The position numbers and the translations under genes are program-made. Shown piece by piece: positions 26,711-34,941 of a DNA stretch of 64,000 bases (positions are counted from its first letter, which is position 1; every line of letters starts with the position of its first letter). The DNA is taken from positions 248,001 through 312,000 of the forward strand of contig NZ_BRZA01000001.1 in NCBI RefSeq assembly GCF_026012395.1. Reading direction: 5' to 3'. The notes under the pieces are model-generated. The model saw nothing but the letters and a program-made list of their open reading frames with translations, made no database searches and was not told the origin of the DNA. Origin of the DNA: Lysinibacillus piscis. Its GTDB lineage: Bacteria > Bacillota > Bacilli > Bacillales_A > Planococcaceae.

Positions 26711-26743
26711 TTTACTTTTGTTCTATGTTGTTACATTTGTAAA
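26711..26743. promoter_or_regulatory. 33-bp operator-like element (E1alpha copy)
   Basis: It begins TTTACTTTTGTTCTATG and ends TTACATTTGTAAA, identical to 13524-13556 at 28 of 33 bases with no gaps. In both places the element lies immediately downstream of the -10 box and ends a few bases before the ribosome binding site. An inner inverted repeat TTACATTTGTAA is visible in this copy. Confidence 0.65.
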
Positions 26744-26744
26744 T

Positions 26745-26773
26745 ATCATATAATTGTCTTTTCCATACGTCAA
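26745..26773 (-). promoter_or_regulatory. Sigma-A promoter of the E1alpha operon
   Basis: Minus strand TTGACG (26768-26773), 17-bp spacer, TATGAT (26745-26750). Transcription would start near 26738, inside the 33-bp shared element. Confidence 0.78.
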
Positions 26774-26892
26774 GTAAATTTTCAGAAAAAACTGATAAAC
26801 TATTTTCATTAAAATGAGCTATTGAGTGCATTTTTTTAGAGATATAGGTACAATTAAGAGTGGAAAATACATATATGAAATGGAGAAGATGT

Positions 26893-27753
26893 ATGAAAAA
26901 AAATAAATCATTTGAACACATAGGAAGATTTATCATGATTGTCATCGGTGCTGTCATTGCAGCATATGGACTAGAAGCTGTATTGATACCAAATGAGGTA
27001 ATTGATGGCGGTGTAACAGGGATTAGTATTATGGGCGCTTATCTATTTGATATCCCATTAGGTATACTACTGTTTGTATTAAATATTCCGTTTGTCTATT
27101 TAGGCTATAAACAGGTTGGGAAAACCTTTGCATTGATGAGTATCGCAGGAATTGCGTCACTATCGATTGCTACGGTGTTGTTACATGATGTAAAGCCTAT
27201 TTTAGGACCACAAGACCCGTTATTAATTGTCTTATCTGGTGGTATGCTACTAGGAGTTGGGATTGGGATTGTCTTGCGTAATGGTGGAGCTCTAGACGGC
27301 TCAGAAGTGCTAGCTGTCTTACTATCTCGTAAAATTCCCTTTTCTGTTGGAGATATTATTTTGTTCATTAATGCCTTTATCTTTATCGGTGCAAGCTTTA
27401 TTTACGGTTTAGAAAGTGCACTATACTCCGCTTTAACTTACTACATTGCGAAAAATGTTATCGATATTATTCAAGTTGGTTTAGAAAAATCGAAATCTGT
27501 GAAAATTATTAGCAATCAATCACAGGAAATTGGTGATGCGATTCAAGCTCGTTTAGGGCGTGGTGTTACTTATTCACAAGGACGTGGTGGCTTCTCGAAT
27601 GAAGCGACTGAAATTTTAACGTGTGTCATTAACAGAATGGAAGAAACGAAATTATTATCGATTATTAAAGATATTGATGACAGTGCCTTTATTGTTATTT
27701 CTGATGTATCAGAAGTACGTGGCGGTAACTTCAAAAAGCGCGATATTCACTAA
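26893..27753 (+). CDS. YitT family membrane protein (DUF161 + DUF2179), second copy
   Basis: A 286-residue paralogue of the protein at 210-1025 with the same layout: five to six membrane segments (IMIVIGAVIAAYGLEAVLIP first), GGALDGSEVLAVLLSRK in the middle, and a soluble DUF2179 domain (RLGRGVTYSQGRGGFSNEAT) at the end. Function is unknown. I chose the ATG at 26893, 7 bases after GGAG; ATGs at 26860 and 26875 are possible. It stands alone, convergent with the ethanolamine cluster and sharing its terminator. Confidence 0.85.
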   Translation: MKKNKSFEHIGRFIMIVIGAVIAAYGLEAVLIPNEVIDGGVTGISIMGAYLFDIPLGILLFVLNIPFVYLGYKQVGKTFALMSIAGIASLSIATVLLHDVKPILGPQDPLLIVLSGGMLLGVGIGIVLRNGGALDGSEVLAVLLSRKIPFSVGDIILFINAFIFIGASFIYGLESALYSALTYYIAKNVIDIIQVGLEKSKSVKIISNQSQEIGDAIQARLGRGVTYSQGRGGFSNEATEILTCVINRMEETKLLSIIKDIDDSAFIVISDVSEVRGGNFKKRDIH

Positions 27754-27760
27754 ATTAGAA

Positions 27761-27801
27761 AACCCGAACGTTGATGGAAGTGTTTCATCATCGTTCGGGT
27801 T
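27761..27801. terminator. Bidirectional terminator between yitT-like and BMC genes
   Basis: AACCCGAACGTTGATG (27761-27776) pairs with CATCATCGTTCGGGTT (27786-27801) with one mismatch; T-rich DNA follows on the plus strand and A-rich DNA precedes. It closes the ethanolamine cluster after its single shell-protein gene. Confidence 0.85.
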
Positions 27802-27804
27802 ATT

Positions 27805-28083
27805 TTATTTTGGTAAAATACTTTCCAGTTCATTATGTGGTCTTGGTATCACATGGACAGATAGTAATTCACCTACACGCTGGGCTGCTAAAGTGCCTGC
27901 CTCTGTCGCTGCCTTTACAGCCCCCACATCTCCACGTACAAGTACTGTTACAATACCACCACCAACATGCACCTTACCTACTAAGCTCACACTCGCGGCT
28001 TTTACCATCGCATCGCCTGCCTCAATTGCCGCGATCAGTCCTTTTGTTTCAATCATACCTAATGCCTCACCCTGTTGTTGCAT
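27805..28083 (-). CDS. eutM: Bacterial microcompartment hexameric shell protein (BMC-H, EutM/PduA type)
   Basis: The 92-residue protein is a complete single BMC domain: [20 protein letters not shown], then [20 protein letters not shown], ending with [12 protein letters not shown]. Such proteins form hexameric tiles of the ethanolamine or propanediol microcompartment. It is the last gene of the ethanolamine cluster, 12 bases after the response regulator. No other shell protein (BMC-T, EutN-type pentamer) is encoded nearby, so a closed compartment cannot be built from this locus alone. The start at 28083 is 8 bases after AGGAGG; the ATG at 28089 is only 2 bases after it. Confidence 0.88.
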   Translation of the reverse strand: MQQQGEALGMIETKGLIAAIEAGDAMVKAASVSLVGKVHVGGGIVTVLVRGDVGAVKAATEAGTLAAQRVGELLSVHVIPRPHNELESILPK

Positions 28084-28095
28084 CTGCATATCCTC

Positions 28096-28548
28096 CTACT
28101 GTTTATACATTTGTGTTATCATCTTACCTTCATCAATTTGTTCTTGTAGCATTTGCAATGATTGTTTTAATTCTTTTGTTTTCTTATCTTGTTGAAGAGC
28201 AATCATGATGGCTGGTAGTAAATGCTCTTCTGAAATAGGTTTTACCAAATAGCCCATGACATTATCTAACCTTGATTTTTCGATAAACGCTCTCTCACTA
28301 TACGCTGTAATTAAAATCACTGGCACATCCAATTGACGCCCAATCACTTGACTCGCTTTTAAACCATTTAGCTTCGGCATATTAATATCCATTAAAATTA
28401 AATCTGGCTTTAAACGATGGGTCAGCTCAATTGCACGATCTCCGTCTCCAGCCTCTCCTATGACATCATAGCCATAGTCTAATAGCATCATTTTCAAATC
28501 CAATCGAATAATCAATTCATCTTCTACAATTAAAATACGTTTTTTCAA
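28096..28548 (-). CDS. EutV-like response regulator lacking the ANTAR RNA-binding domain
   Basis: A 150-residue protein with a complete receiver domain: acidic pair ED at 10-11, phospho-Asp54 in LILMDINMP, Thr in LITAYS, Lys in VKP. A helical coiled-coil segment follows (ELKQSLQMLQEQIDEGKMI), and the protein ends at TQMYKQ. EutV proteins of Enterococcus and Listeria continue with a roughly 55-residue ANTAR domain that binds antiterminator RNA; here the stop is followed at once by the next gene's AGGAGG, with no room for it. The partner kinase is probably the product of 31026-32108. It starts with TTG at 28548. Confidence 0.78.
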   Translation of the reverse strand: MKKRILIVEDELIIRLDLKMMLLDYGYDVIGEAGDGDRAIELTHRLKPDLILMDINMPKLNGLKASQVIGRQLDVPVILITAYSERAFIEKSRLDNVMGYLVKPISEEHLLPAIMIALQQDKKTKELKQSLQMLQEQIDEGKMITQMYKQ

Positions 28549-28584
28549 CAGCTATCACAGCCTTTCTTGACAGCGTCTAATTTT

Positions 28585-29445
28585 TTACATATGTGCATTT
28601 TTTCGACGAGCAAATGCTACACCTGTGCATTTTGCCAATAGCATTTGCTCAATAACATCCGATAAATAAGCGCCTGCTTCGACAGGGGTTAAACCTTCAC
28701 GATGAATATTTGAAATAACTGTCCGATCTGCCTCTACTGTTTTTTCTGTTGGTCGGTACACCATGTACGCACTTAAACTTTCATCTGTATTTAAACCTGG
28801 TCGCTCTCCAATCAACGAAATCACTAAATCACAGTCAACAATTTTTGCAACCTCATCCTGTACCCACACACGACTTCTTTGTATAAAAAAAGGCTGTGCC
28901 ACGCTAATATTTTTTAATTTCAGTCCTTGTATTAAAGCAGGTAGTAAATCACTCACATTAGCTTCTACAGCAGAGGAGCTCAATCCATCACACACAATAA
29001 TTTGCACACTTTTCCCTTTATCGCCATGTGTACGTAAATATTCAACCGATTGCGTGGATAGTTGACGACCTGCATCCAAATCCATTAAATAGGTTTTCAT
29101 ATCTTGGGCTTTCGTCTCTAATTTAGGTAATTTTATTTGTTGTAAAAATTCTTCACCAACGTCCTTTAAAACAGCATCCTGTGCAGCTGCATGGTCTGCT
29201 AAAAATTGCAAATAGCTACCTGTTCGCATACGTGTGCCAGTTCGCCCAATCCCAATACGGGCGGGTGTAATGCTTTGGGCACGTTCAATCATTGCTATAT
29301 TTTTTGCATTTTCAACATCTTTGAATCGTTCTTCTGAAAAATAAATAACATCCTCTGTATTGTTTGGCACAGGAGCCTCTTCTGGTAATGGCATTTTTTG
29401 TTCTAGTTCTCTCAACACTTGTCGTACAATTTCTTGAATATCCAT
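28585..29445 (-). CDS. eutC: Ethanolamine ammonia-lyase small subunit
   Basis: The 286-residue protein matches EutC: ITPARIGIGRTGTRMRTGSYLQF-like segment around residues 60-80, VQIIVCDGLSSSAVEAN, and LVISLIGERPGLNTDESLSAY near 220. With EutB it forms the adenosylcobalamin-dependent lyase that splits ethanolamine into acetaldehyde and ammonia. The start follows GGGGGG, 18 bases after eutB. The N-terminal 45 residues, rich in Glu/Pro, may serve as a targeting or solubility segment, as in other EutC proteins. Confidence 0.92.
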   Translation of the reverse strand: MDIQEIVRQVLRELEQKMPLPEEAPVPNNTEDVIYFSEERFKDVENAKNIAMIERAQSITPARIGIGRTGTRMRTGSYLQFLADHAAAQDAVLKDVGEEFLQQIKLPKLETKAQDMKTYLMDLDAGRQLSTQSVEYLRTHGDKGKSVQIIVCDGLSSSAVEANVSDLLPALIQGLKLKNISVAQPFFIQRSRVWVQDEVAKIVDCDLVISLIGERPGLNTDESLSAYMVYRPTEKTVEADRTVISNIHREGLTPVEAGAYLSDVIEQMLLAKCTGVAFARRKNAHM

Positions 29446-29463
29446 ATAAAATCCCCCCTATCC

Positions 29464-30825
29464 TCAATCAAAAATAGATAAATCCCCTGCCCATTTTGTT
29501 AGCTTACCATCTTCCATTAACCCCATATTTTCCATCCATTTTTCAAATTCGCGCAGTGGTCGTAAGCCTAAAAGCTCTCGTAAACTAGCATCATCATGAT
29601 AGCTCGTATCTTGATAATTCAGCATGACATCATCACCACCGGGTACACCCATATAAAAATTCGCGCCACCAACAGCCGTTAATATGCCCGCAATTTCTTG
29701 GTCATTTTGATCAGCATCCATATGATTTGTGTAGGTCGGTGCAATGCCCATTGGTAAACCATGTAATTTGCCCATAAACATATCCTCAAGGTCTGCTCGA
29801 ATTAATTGACGACCATCATATAATGTTTCAGGGCCGATAAAGCCAGACACATTGTTCACCATAAAAGGCTTCCAATGACGTGCATAGCCATATGTTCTTG
29901 CTTCCAATGTTTGCATGTCTACTTCATGGGCTGCATTTAAGGATACTTCTGACCCTTGCCCTGTTTCAAAATACATAAAATTAGGACCTGCTGATGTACC
30001 ATAACGTGACATCAAATCATAGCCTTCATCAATCATTTCTTTCGATATACCAAATGCTTCATTCCCCTTCTGTGTACCTGCTAAGCTTTGGAACATTAAG
30101 GAAACAGGTGCTCCTTGCCTTAATGCCTCCATTTGTGTCGTAATATGCGCTAACACACAATTTTGCGTTGGTATTTGCCATTTCTCCATAAATTCATGTG
30201 ACAGCGTCAACAGTGCCTTGACGGATTCCGCTGTGTCAATATTTGGATTAATACCAATCACTGCATCCCCTGCTCCATAAGATAGACCTTCCTTAATGGA
30301 ATATAAAATCCCCTCTGGTAAATCGTTCGGATGATTTGGCTGACAACGAAAGGCTAAACGTCCAGGCTCTCCAATCGTCGTATTACAATGTGCTTGATAT
30401 CTCATTTTCTGTGAAGCTAACACTAAATCTAAACTAGACATTAGCTTAGCTACAGCAGCAATCATTTCACTCGTTAACCCTCTCGATAGCTTTAATAGCT
30501 GATCTGCTTTTGTATCGCGTGCCAAAATATAGTTACGCAATTCGCCAACCGTCCAATGCTGAATGTTTTTATAAATGGTCTCGCTAATATCATCATAAAT
30601 TAAACGCGTCACATCATCTAGTTCATACGGAATCACTGGATGTTCATAAATATCCTTCAACTGTAGCTCACTCAATACAATTTTTGCGGCTACTCGCTCC
30701 AGTGATGAAGTTGCTGCTATACGTGCCATCACATCCCCAGATTTTGCTTCACTCGCCTTTGCTAGCACTTCTCTTACCGATGAAAATGTATAAAATGTGC
30801 CTTTGACCATACAGGACAATTTCAT
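29464..30825 (-). CDS. eutB: Ethanolamine ammonia-lyase large subunit
   Basis: The 453-residue protein is a full-length EutB, with conserved stretches GLTSEMIAAVAKLMSSLDLV, LAFRCQPNHPNDLPEGI, AGPNFMYFETGQGSEVS and GVPGGDDVMLNYQDTSYHD. It holds the active site and part of the B12 site of ethanolamine ammonia-lyase. The ATG at 30825 lies 9 bases after AGGGGGAG; a TTG two codons earlier is less likely. A cre box lies 20 bases upstream, and a structured intergenic leader separates it from the kinase gene. No eutA reactivase or eutH transporter is present in the window. Confidence 0.93.
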   Translation of the reverse strand: MKLSCMVKGTFYTFSSVREVLAKASEAKSGDVMARIAATSSLERVAAKIVLSELQLKDIYEHPVIPYELDDVTRLIYDDISETIYKNIQHWTVGELRNYILARDTKADQLLKLSRGLTSEMIAAVAKLMSSLDLVLASQKMRYQAHCNTTIGEPGRLAFRCQPNHPNDLPEGILYSIKEGLSYGAGDAVIGINPNIDTAESVKALLTLSHEFMEKWQIPTQNCVLAHITTQMEALRQGAPVSLMFQSLAGTQKGNEAFGISKEMIDEGYDLMSRYGTSAGPNFMYFETGQGSEVSLNAAHEVDMQTLEARTYGYARHWKPFMVNNVSGFIGPETLYDGRQLIRADLEDMFMGKLHGLPMGIAPTYTNHMDADQNDQEIAGILTAVGGANFYMGVPGGDDVMLNYQDTSYHDDASLRELLGLRPLREFEKWMENMGLMEDGKLTKWAGDLSIFD

Positions 30826-30845
30826 TATCAATCACTCCCCCTATT

Positions 30846-30860
30846 TGTTAACGCTTACAA
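30846..30860 (-). promoter_or_regulatory. cre-like box ahead of eutB
   Basis: Minus strand TTGTAAGCGTTAACA fits the cre pattern WTGNAANCGNWNNCW at all positions. It lies between the leader hairpin and the eutB ribosome binding site, where CcpA could act as a transcription roadblock. Confidence 0.6.
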
Positions 30861-30907
30861 TACAATCTTAATTAAATGGGCATTTTTCCATTATTACTAA
30901 AACAATA

Positions 30908-31026
30908 TAAAAAAAGAGCACACACAGACCTGAGGAAAATTTCCACAAGTATGGATGGCGCCCTTGCCCTAGCTATTATTTTGTTACATCTTACACTACT
31001 CTCGAGCTTTTTGTAAAGTGCTCTTC
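30908..31026 (-). promoter_or_regulatory. Structured eutW-eutB intergenic leader / attenuator candidate
   Basis: On the minus strand AAGAGCAC immediately follows the kinase stop codon, and GTGTGCTCTTTTTTT lies about 95 bases later. The two arms can close a large stem with a terminator-like T-run. The interior contains further inverted repeats (GGAAA/TTTCC and others). I do not see the conserved core of a cobalamin riboswitch, nor can I convincingly fold paired ANTAR hairpins. It may simply be the kinase terminator, or an attenuator controlling eutBC. Confidence 0.5.
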
Positions 31027-32108
31027 TATTTTAATTGATTGGCCGGAAAAGTAAGAAATGCCCTTGTTCCCTCTATACTTGGCTGAAAAGAAAAAACACC
31101 TTGTAGCTTTTCTCCCACTAACATTTCCACTAATTGTAAGCCTAATGATGCACTATGATTTAAAGAAAAGGAGTCATCTATTCCACAGCCATTATCAATC
31201 ACTGTAATGGTCATCATCTGTTTGATGGTTTTGATTTGTATCGTAATAGCTCCATCTCTTTTGGTTGGGAAAGCATGTTTAATACTATTTTGTACTAATT
31301 CATTGACAATCATCACAATCACTGTTGCTTGATTAGAGGGGCAATAGACAGACTCACCTTCCACAGATACAGTAATATCTTGTCCTGGGATAATCGAGGA
31401 GGAAACAAGTAAAGTCGTAACTTCTGTAATCAACCATTTAATGTCTGCCTCATCGGTACGAGCCTGTGCTAAATAATCGTGCACTAAAGCCATACTGGAT
31501 ATACGCGCAATACTATCATGGAATATTGCCATCACTTCTGCGCTTGAGAAACGTCTCATTTGTAAACGCAGTAGGCTAGCAATAACCTGTAAATTATTTT
31601 TTACACGATGATGTATTTCTTGAATAGCCATTGCTTGTAATACACGCTGCTTTTCTTCATTATCATGTATTGTCAGCAGTTTAGCCATCGTTTTTTTATT
31701 TTCTACTACTTCGGAAATATTACTTTCTTTAATTAATGCCGCAATCGTTGTCCCCTGTTCATCCTTAATTGGCACAATATCTTGCCGCATCACACCACGC
31801 TCTGCTGTGATGCCTCTTGAACTAGCAACAGGTTTTCCTGTCTGTAAACAAAAGAAAACGCCTGGCTCCATTTCTTCAACAGTTATATGTCCTACCATAC
31901 TTTTTTGATACAAAGAGGGAACGGTTGTAGGCTTCGCTTCAGCAACAACTAATGCAGCATCGCCATCTTCTAATAAACAATTAATAAATACATCTGCTTG
32001 GGACAAATCAGCTATTAGTTGTAGATTACGAGCCACACCTAAAATAATTTCACGTTGTCCATGAGATAAGTTGCTGAATTGTCTTAGGTCAACCATTTCA
32101 GTTAACAT
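31026..32108 (-). CDS. eutW: EutW-like sensor histidine kinase
   Basis: A 360-residue cytoplasmic kinase with an N-terminal sensory region (about 1-150), an HWE/HisKA_2 dimerisation helix EIHHRVKNNLQVIASLLRLQ (His166/167) and an ATPase domain with NELVQNSIKHAF and DNGCGIDD. This matches EutW, which in Enterococcus and Listeria senses ethanolamine and phosphorylates EutV. It has its own promoter and lies upstream of eutB. No membrane segments are seen. The assignment depends partly on the neighbours. Confidence 0.82.
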   Translation of the reverse strand: MLTEMVDLRQFSNLSHGQREIILGVARNLQLIADLSQADVFINCLLEDGDAALVVAEAKPTTVPSLYQKSMVGHITVEEMEPGVFFCLQTGKPVASSRGITAERGVMRQDIVPIKDEQGTTIAALIKESNISEVVENKKTMAKLLTIHDNEEKQRVLQAMAIQEIHHRVKNNLQVIASLLRLQMRRFSSAEVMAIFHDSIARISSMALVHDYLAQARTDEADIKWLITEVTTLLVSSSIIPGQDITVSVEGESVYCPSNQATVIVMIVNELVQNSIKHAFPTKRDGAITIQIKTIKQMMTITVIDNGCGIDDSFSLNHSASLGLQLVEMLVGEKLQGVFSFQPSIEGTRAFLTFPANQLK

Positions 32109-32138
32109 ATTTGGTATCCCCCCTTATATGTTTCACAA

Positions 32139-32167
32139 ACTATAGCAAAAATAGAATATAGATTCAA
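32139..32167 (-). promoter_or_regulatory. Sigma-A promoter of the ethanolamine cluster
   Basis: Minus strand TTGAAT (32162-32167), 17-bp spacer, TATAGT (32139-32144), 31 bases before the kinase start. It overlaps the end of the intergenic region next to the upstream histidine kinase gene. Confidence 0.75.
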
Positions 32168-32168
32168 T

Positions 32169-33656
32169 TTATACGAGATTCTCTTTCGGTAACACAATCA
32201 CAAACTGTAACATGTCATCCTTATATCGAGCATAAATACTACCATGATGCAGCTCAACAATGCTTTTGGCAATCGCCAAACCTAGCCCAGATCCCTCTTT
32301 TGCACTTGTTCTCGATGAATCCCTTTTATAAAATCTTTCAAAAATATTGACTAACTCCTCTGATGTCAATATATCACTATAATTAGCAATACAAATGTGG
32401 ATATGCTCATCATCTACTGCAAGGGAAACCCATATTTCTGTCCCCTTTTGGCTATATTTAATGGCATTCACTAATAAATTATCGAATACTCGCACCATTT
32501 TTTCAGAATCTATACTCACAATAATGCGCTGCTCTGAAAAATGTTTCACAAATTCATTCCCGTACTGCTCTGCCTGTGGAACAAGCTCTTCCATTAATTG
32601 CTCCAGTAGCTCATTTATACACACTTTCTGTCGCACTAACACTATTTTTTCATTCGTCAATTTTGTATAGTCAAATAAATCATCAATCAAACGCTGTAGC
32701 TGCTCTGATTTGGAAAAAGCCACTTTTAAATAATCATCATGCTGCTCCTGTGTCACATATTTTCCTTCACGCACTAAACGTAGATAGCCCATAATAGATG
32801 TTAGAGGTGTTCTCAAATCATGTGACACATTAGTAATCAGCTCATTTTTCTGCTGTTCTATTCTCCTTTCCTTTTCAAGCGTTGTCTTAATCGCCTCTGC
32901 CATTTGATTAACATTTTCAGCTAATGAGGCAAGCTCATCTTGCCCCTTTTTTTCAATACGATAGCTTAAATTTCCTTGTGCTATTTCATTCACGCCCTTT
33001 GCCATCTCTTCAATTTGACGCATTTTTCGCTTTGTCAAATAAAAGAAAGACCAGACAAATAACATTATACCAATCAATGCTGGCATAGGTCCCTCTGTTG
33101 AATACTTCACAGCAACTCCTTTAGGGATACCACTACTAAACACATACAAATTTTCACCTTGTATGTTTAGCGGGTAAAAAGCAAGAAATTCTCTACGTGT
33201 CTCTTCCATTTCATATGTATATTTATGTTGAACTGGTTGATTGATGCCAAAGCTCATCACCTGTTGCATTTTCTGGTGAACATTCACTTGCTCTTCCTCT
33301 ACCTGCTGCGTTTTGTAAAGCACTTTGCCAGTTTCATCCGTTACCACTATTTTCATAGCATCTTGATTGTCTAGTAGTCGATTATTCTCCCTTTCAATCA
33401 AGCTCTTTAATGCATCGACACTATTTTCTTCACTAGCTAGTGCCATAATATCCTGCATTTCGTAAAGCATCAATTTCATATCTGGGCTATAATCAATCAT
33501 TTCTTTTTCATTATAATCCCTAAAAAAAGGTAATAAAATTTCTGCTACAAGCAAGCTACCAAGCGCACAAATGATAAATATCGTTAATAACTGTATCTGT
33601 ATACTATTCTTTATTTTAGTGACGATGAAATAATATGGTTTATAGATTTTTTTCAA
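32169..33656 (-). CDS. Membrane sensor histidine kinase (HAMP/HisKA/HATPase)
   Basis: The 495-residue kinase has a membrane segment at about 19-42, an extracytoplasmic sensor of about 145 residues, a second membrane helix near 190-208, a HAMP linker, the H-box NVSHDLRTPLTSIMGYLRLV (His near 280) and ATPase motifs NLLVNAIKYS and GSGLGLAIAKS. It pairs with the OmpR-type regulator whose gene it overlaps by 17 bases. The signal is unknown; the operon partners (DedA protein, phospholipid-methyltransferase-like protein) suggest envelope sensing. It starts with TTG. Confidence 0.87.
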   Translation of the reverse strand: MKKIYKPYYFIVTKIKNSIQIQLLTIFIICALGSLLVAEILLPFFRDYNEKEMIDYSPDMKLMLYEMQDIMALASEENSVDALKSLIERENNRLLDNQDAMKIVVTDETGKVLYKTQQVEEEQVNVHQKMQQVMSFGINQPVQHKYTYEMEETRREFLAFYPLNIQGENLYVFSSGIPKGVAVKYSTEGPMPALIGIMLFVWSFFYLTKRKMRQIEEMAKGVNEIAQGNLSYRIEKKGQDELASLAENVNQMAEAIKTTLEKERRIEQQKNELITNVSHDLRTPLTSIMGYLRLVREGKYVTQEQHDDYLKVAFSKSEQLQRLIDDLFDYTKLTNEKIVLVRQKVCINELLEQLMEELVPQAEQYGNEFVKHFSEQRIIVSIDSEKMVRVFDNLLVNAIKYSQKGTEIWVSLAVDDEHIHICIANYSDILTSEELVNIFERFYKRDSSRTSAKEGSGLGLAIAKSIVELHHGSIYARYKDDMLQFVIVLPKENLV

Positions 33657-34341
33657 TTTTATAACCTACTCCCCATACGGTTTTAATATATTGAGGATTT
33701 CTTGGATTTGTTTCAATTCTTTCTCGAATTTTTCGAATATGCACCATGACCGTATTTTCCGATTGTATAGCTTCTTCCTTCCAAACCTTTTCATAAATTT
33801 GCTCTGCACTCATCACAATGCCTGGATGTCTCGCTAGTAATTCCAAAATAGAAAATTCTCGTGGTGTTAATTTCACTTGCTGTTGATTGACAATGACTTC
33901 ATGTGTAGCTGTATTAATAGACATATCGCCAATTTCAATAGCCTCATGATTAACTAGATCAAAACGATTCATCTTTAAATAACGACGAAGCTGCGATTTG
34001 ATACGAGCTACTAATTCCAATGGATTAAAAGGCTTTGTCATATAATCATCTGCCCCTAATGTTAAACCCATAATTTTATCCATATCTTGTGTTTTCGCTG
34101 ATAGCATAATAATTGGTATATCCGCAATTGCCCTTATTTTCATACACATTTCCATACCATCCATATGTGGCATCATAATATCTAACACAATGACGTGCAC
34201 CTTCTGTTTCTGTAATAGATGCAATCCTTCTGTCCCATCTCCCGCCTCTAATACGTTGTAGCCTTCATTTTGTAAATAAATCGCTATTAAATGACGAATC
34301 TCTTGCTCATCATCTACTAGTAATATTGTTTCCTTACTCAT
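33640..34341 (-). CDS. OmpR-family response regulator
   Basis: A 233-residue regulator with a receiver domain (DD near residue 11, phospho-Asp in VIVLDIMMPHMDG, KPFNPLELVARI) and a C-terminal winged helix (LTPREFSILELLARHPG, VMVHIRKIRERIE, VWGVGYKIE). It overlaps the DedA gene by 4 bases and the kinase gene by 17. The ATG at 34341 is preceded by AGGTGGG. Three 9-bp direct repeats in the operon's upstream region (35541-35583) are a plausible binding site for it. Confidence 0.9.
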   Translation of the reverse strand: MSKETILLVDDEQEIRHLIAIYLQNEGYNVLEAGDGTEGLHLLQKQKVHVIVLDIMMPHMDGMEMCMKIRAIADIPIIMLSAKTQDMDKIMGLTLGADDYMTKPFNPLELVARIKSQLRRYLKMNRFDLVNHEAIEIGDMSINTATHEVIVNQQQVKLTPREFSILELLARHPGIVMSAEQIYEKVWKEEAIQSENTVMVHIRKIRERIETNPRNPQYIKTVWGVGYKIEKNL

Positions 34342-34928
34342 TTCATCCCACCTAAAAACCATTTTCTTCTATAACCATACCCCATAATTACGACAGCAAA
34401 AATGCCCAGATAAATACCATACTTTGTTGCAAATACGGAAATCTCCTCCATATTCTGACCAAAAAATAAACCAAGTAAAAAATAAATGAGCGTCCATACA
34501 AAACCCGTTGTATACGAATAGAAAGCATATGTTTTAAACGACATGTTATTCATACCGACTAAATAAGGAATTATATGTCGAACAACTGGGATAAAATAGC
34601 TAATGATTAATGCAAAACGACCGAATCGCTCTAATAAAGCGATGGATTTTGCTAATTTGCTTGCTTTTTTCTTCATCAATCGTTGAAGCACTTTATCACC
34701 AACTATTTTGCCAAGGATATAACCTAAAGAAAGCCCTGAGACAACCCCTAAATAGGTTAGTATAAATGCAGGCAAAATAGCCATTTTATCTGAAGAGGAT
34801 AAAAATCCACCACTCATCACAATCATTTCATCTGGAATAGGCATACCAATGATGCCTAGCCATAAGCTGAAAAATAAAGCGAGATAGCCATATTGTTCAA
34901 GCCATGTGAATAAATCAGATAATCCCAT
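34338..34928 (-). CDS. DedA family membrane protein
   Basis: A 196-residue DedA/SNARE-associated family protein with hydrophobic segments at both ends and the conserved block FARFALIISYFIPVVRH-like at about residues 96-113 (GRFALIISYFIPVVRHI). DedA family members act in lipid-carrier and phospholipid flipping and in envelope homeostasis. It lies between a methyltransferase gene and a two-component system, all in one operon, which links it to membrane-lipid or antimicrobial response. GGGAGAG precedes the ATG. Confidence 0.87.
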   Translation of the reverse strand: MGLSDLFTWLEQYGYLALFFSLWLGIIGMPIPDEMIVMSGGFLSSSDKMAILPAFILTYLGVVSGLSLGYILGKIVGDKVLQRLMKKKASKLAKSIALLERFGRFALIISYFIPVVRHIIPYLVGMNNMSFKTYAFYSYTTGFVWTLIYFLLGLFFGQNMEEISVFATKYGIYLGIFAVVIMGYGYRRKWFLGGMK

Positions 34929-34941
34929 TGGCAGTCTCTCC

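Noticed and set aside
26860-26892. Longer start for the second YitT gene
   Set aside because: ATGs at 26860 and 26875 lack a ribosome binding site; the ATG at 26893 has GGAG at the right distance.
30908-31026. Adenosylcobalamin riboswitch before eutB
   Set aside because: The conserved GCCACTG-type core and the expected junction sequences are not present on either strand.
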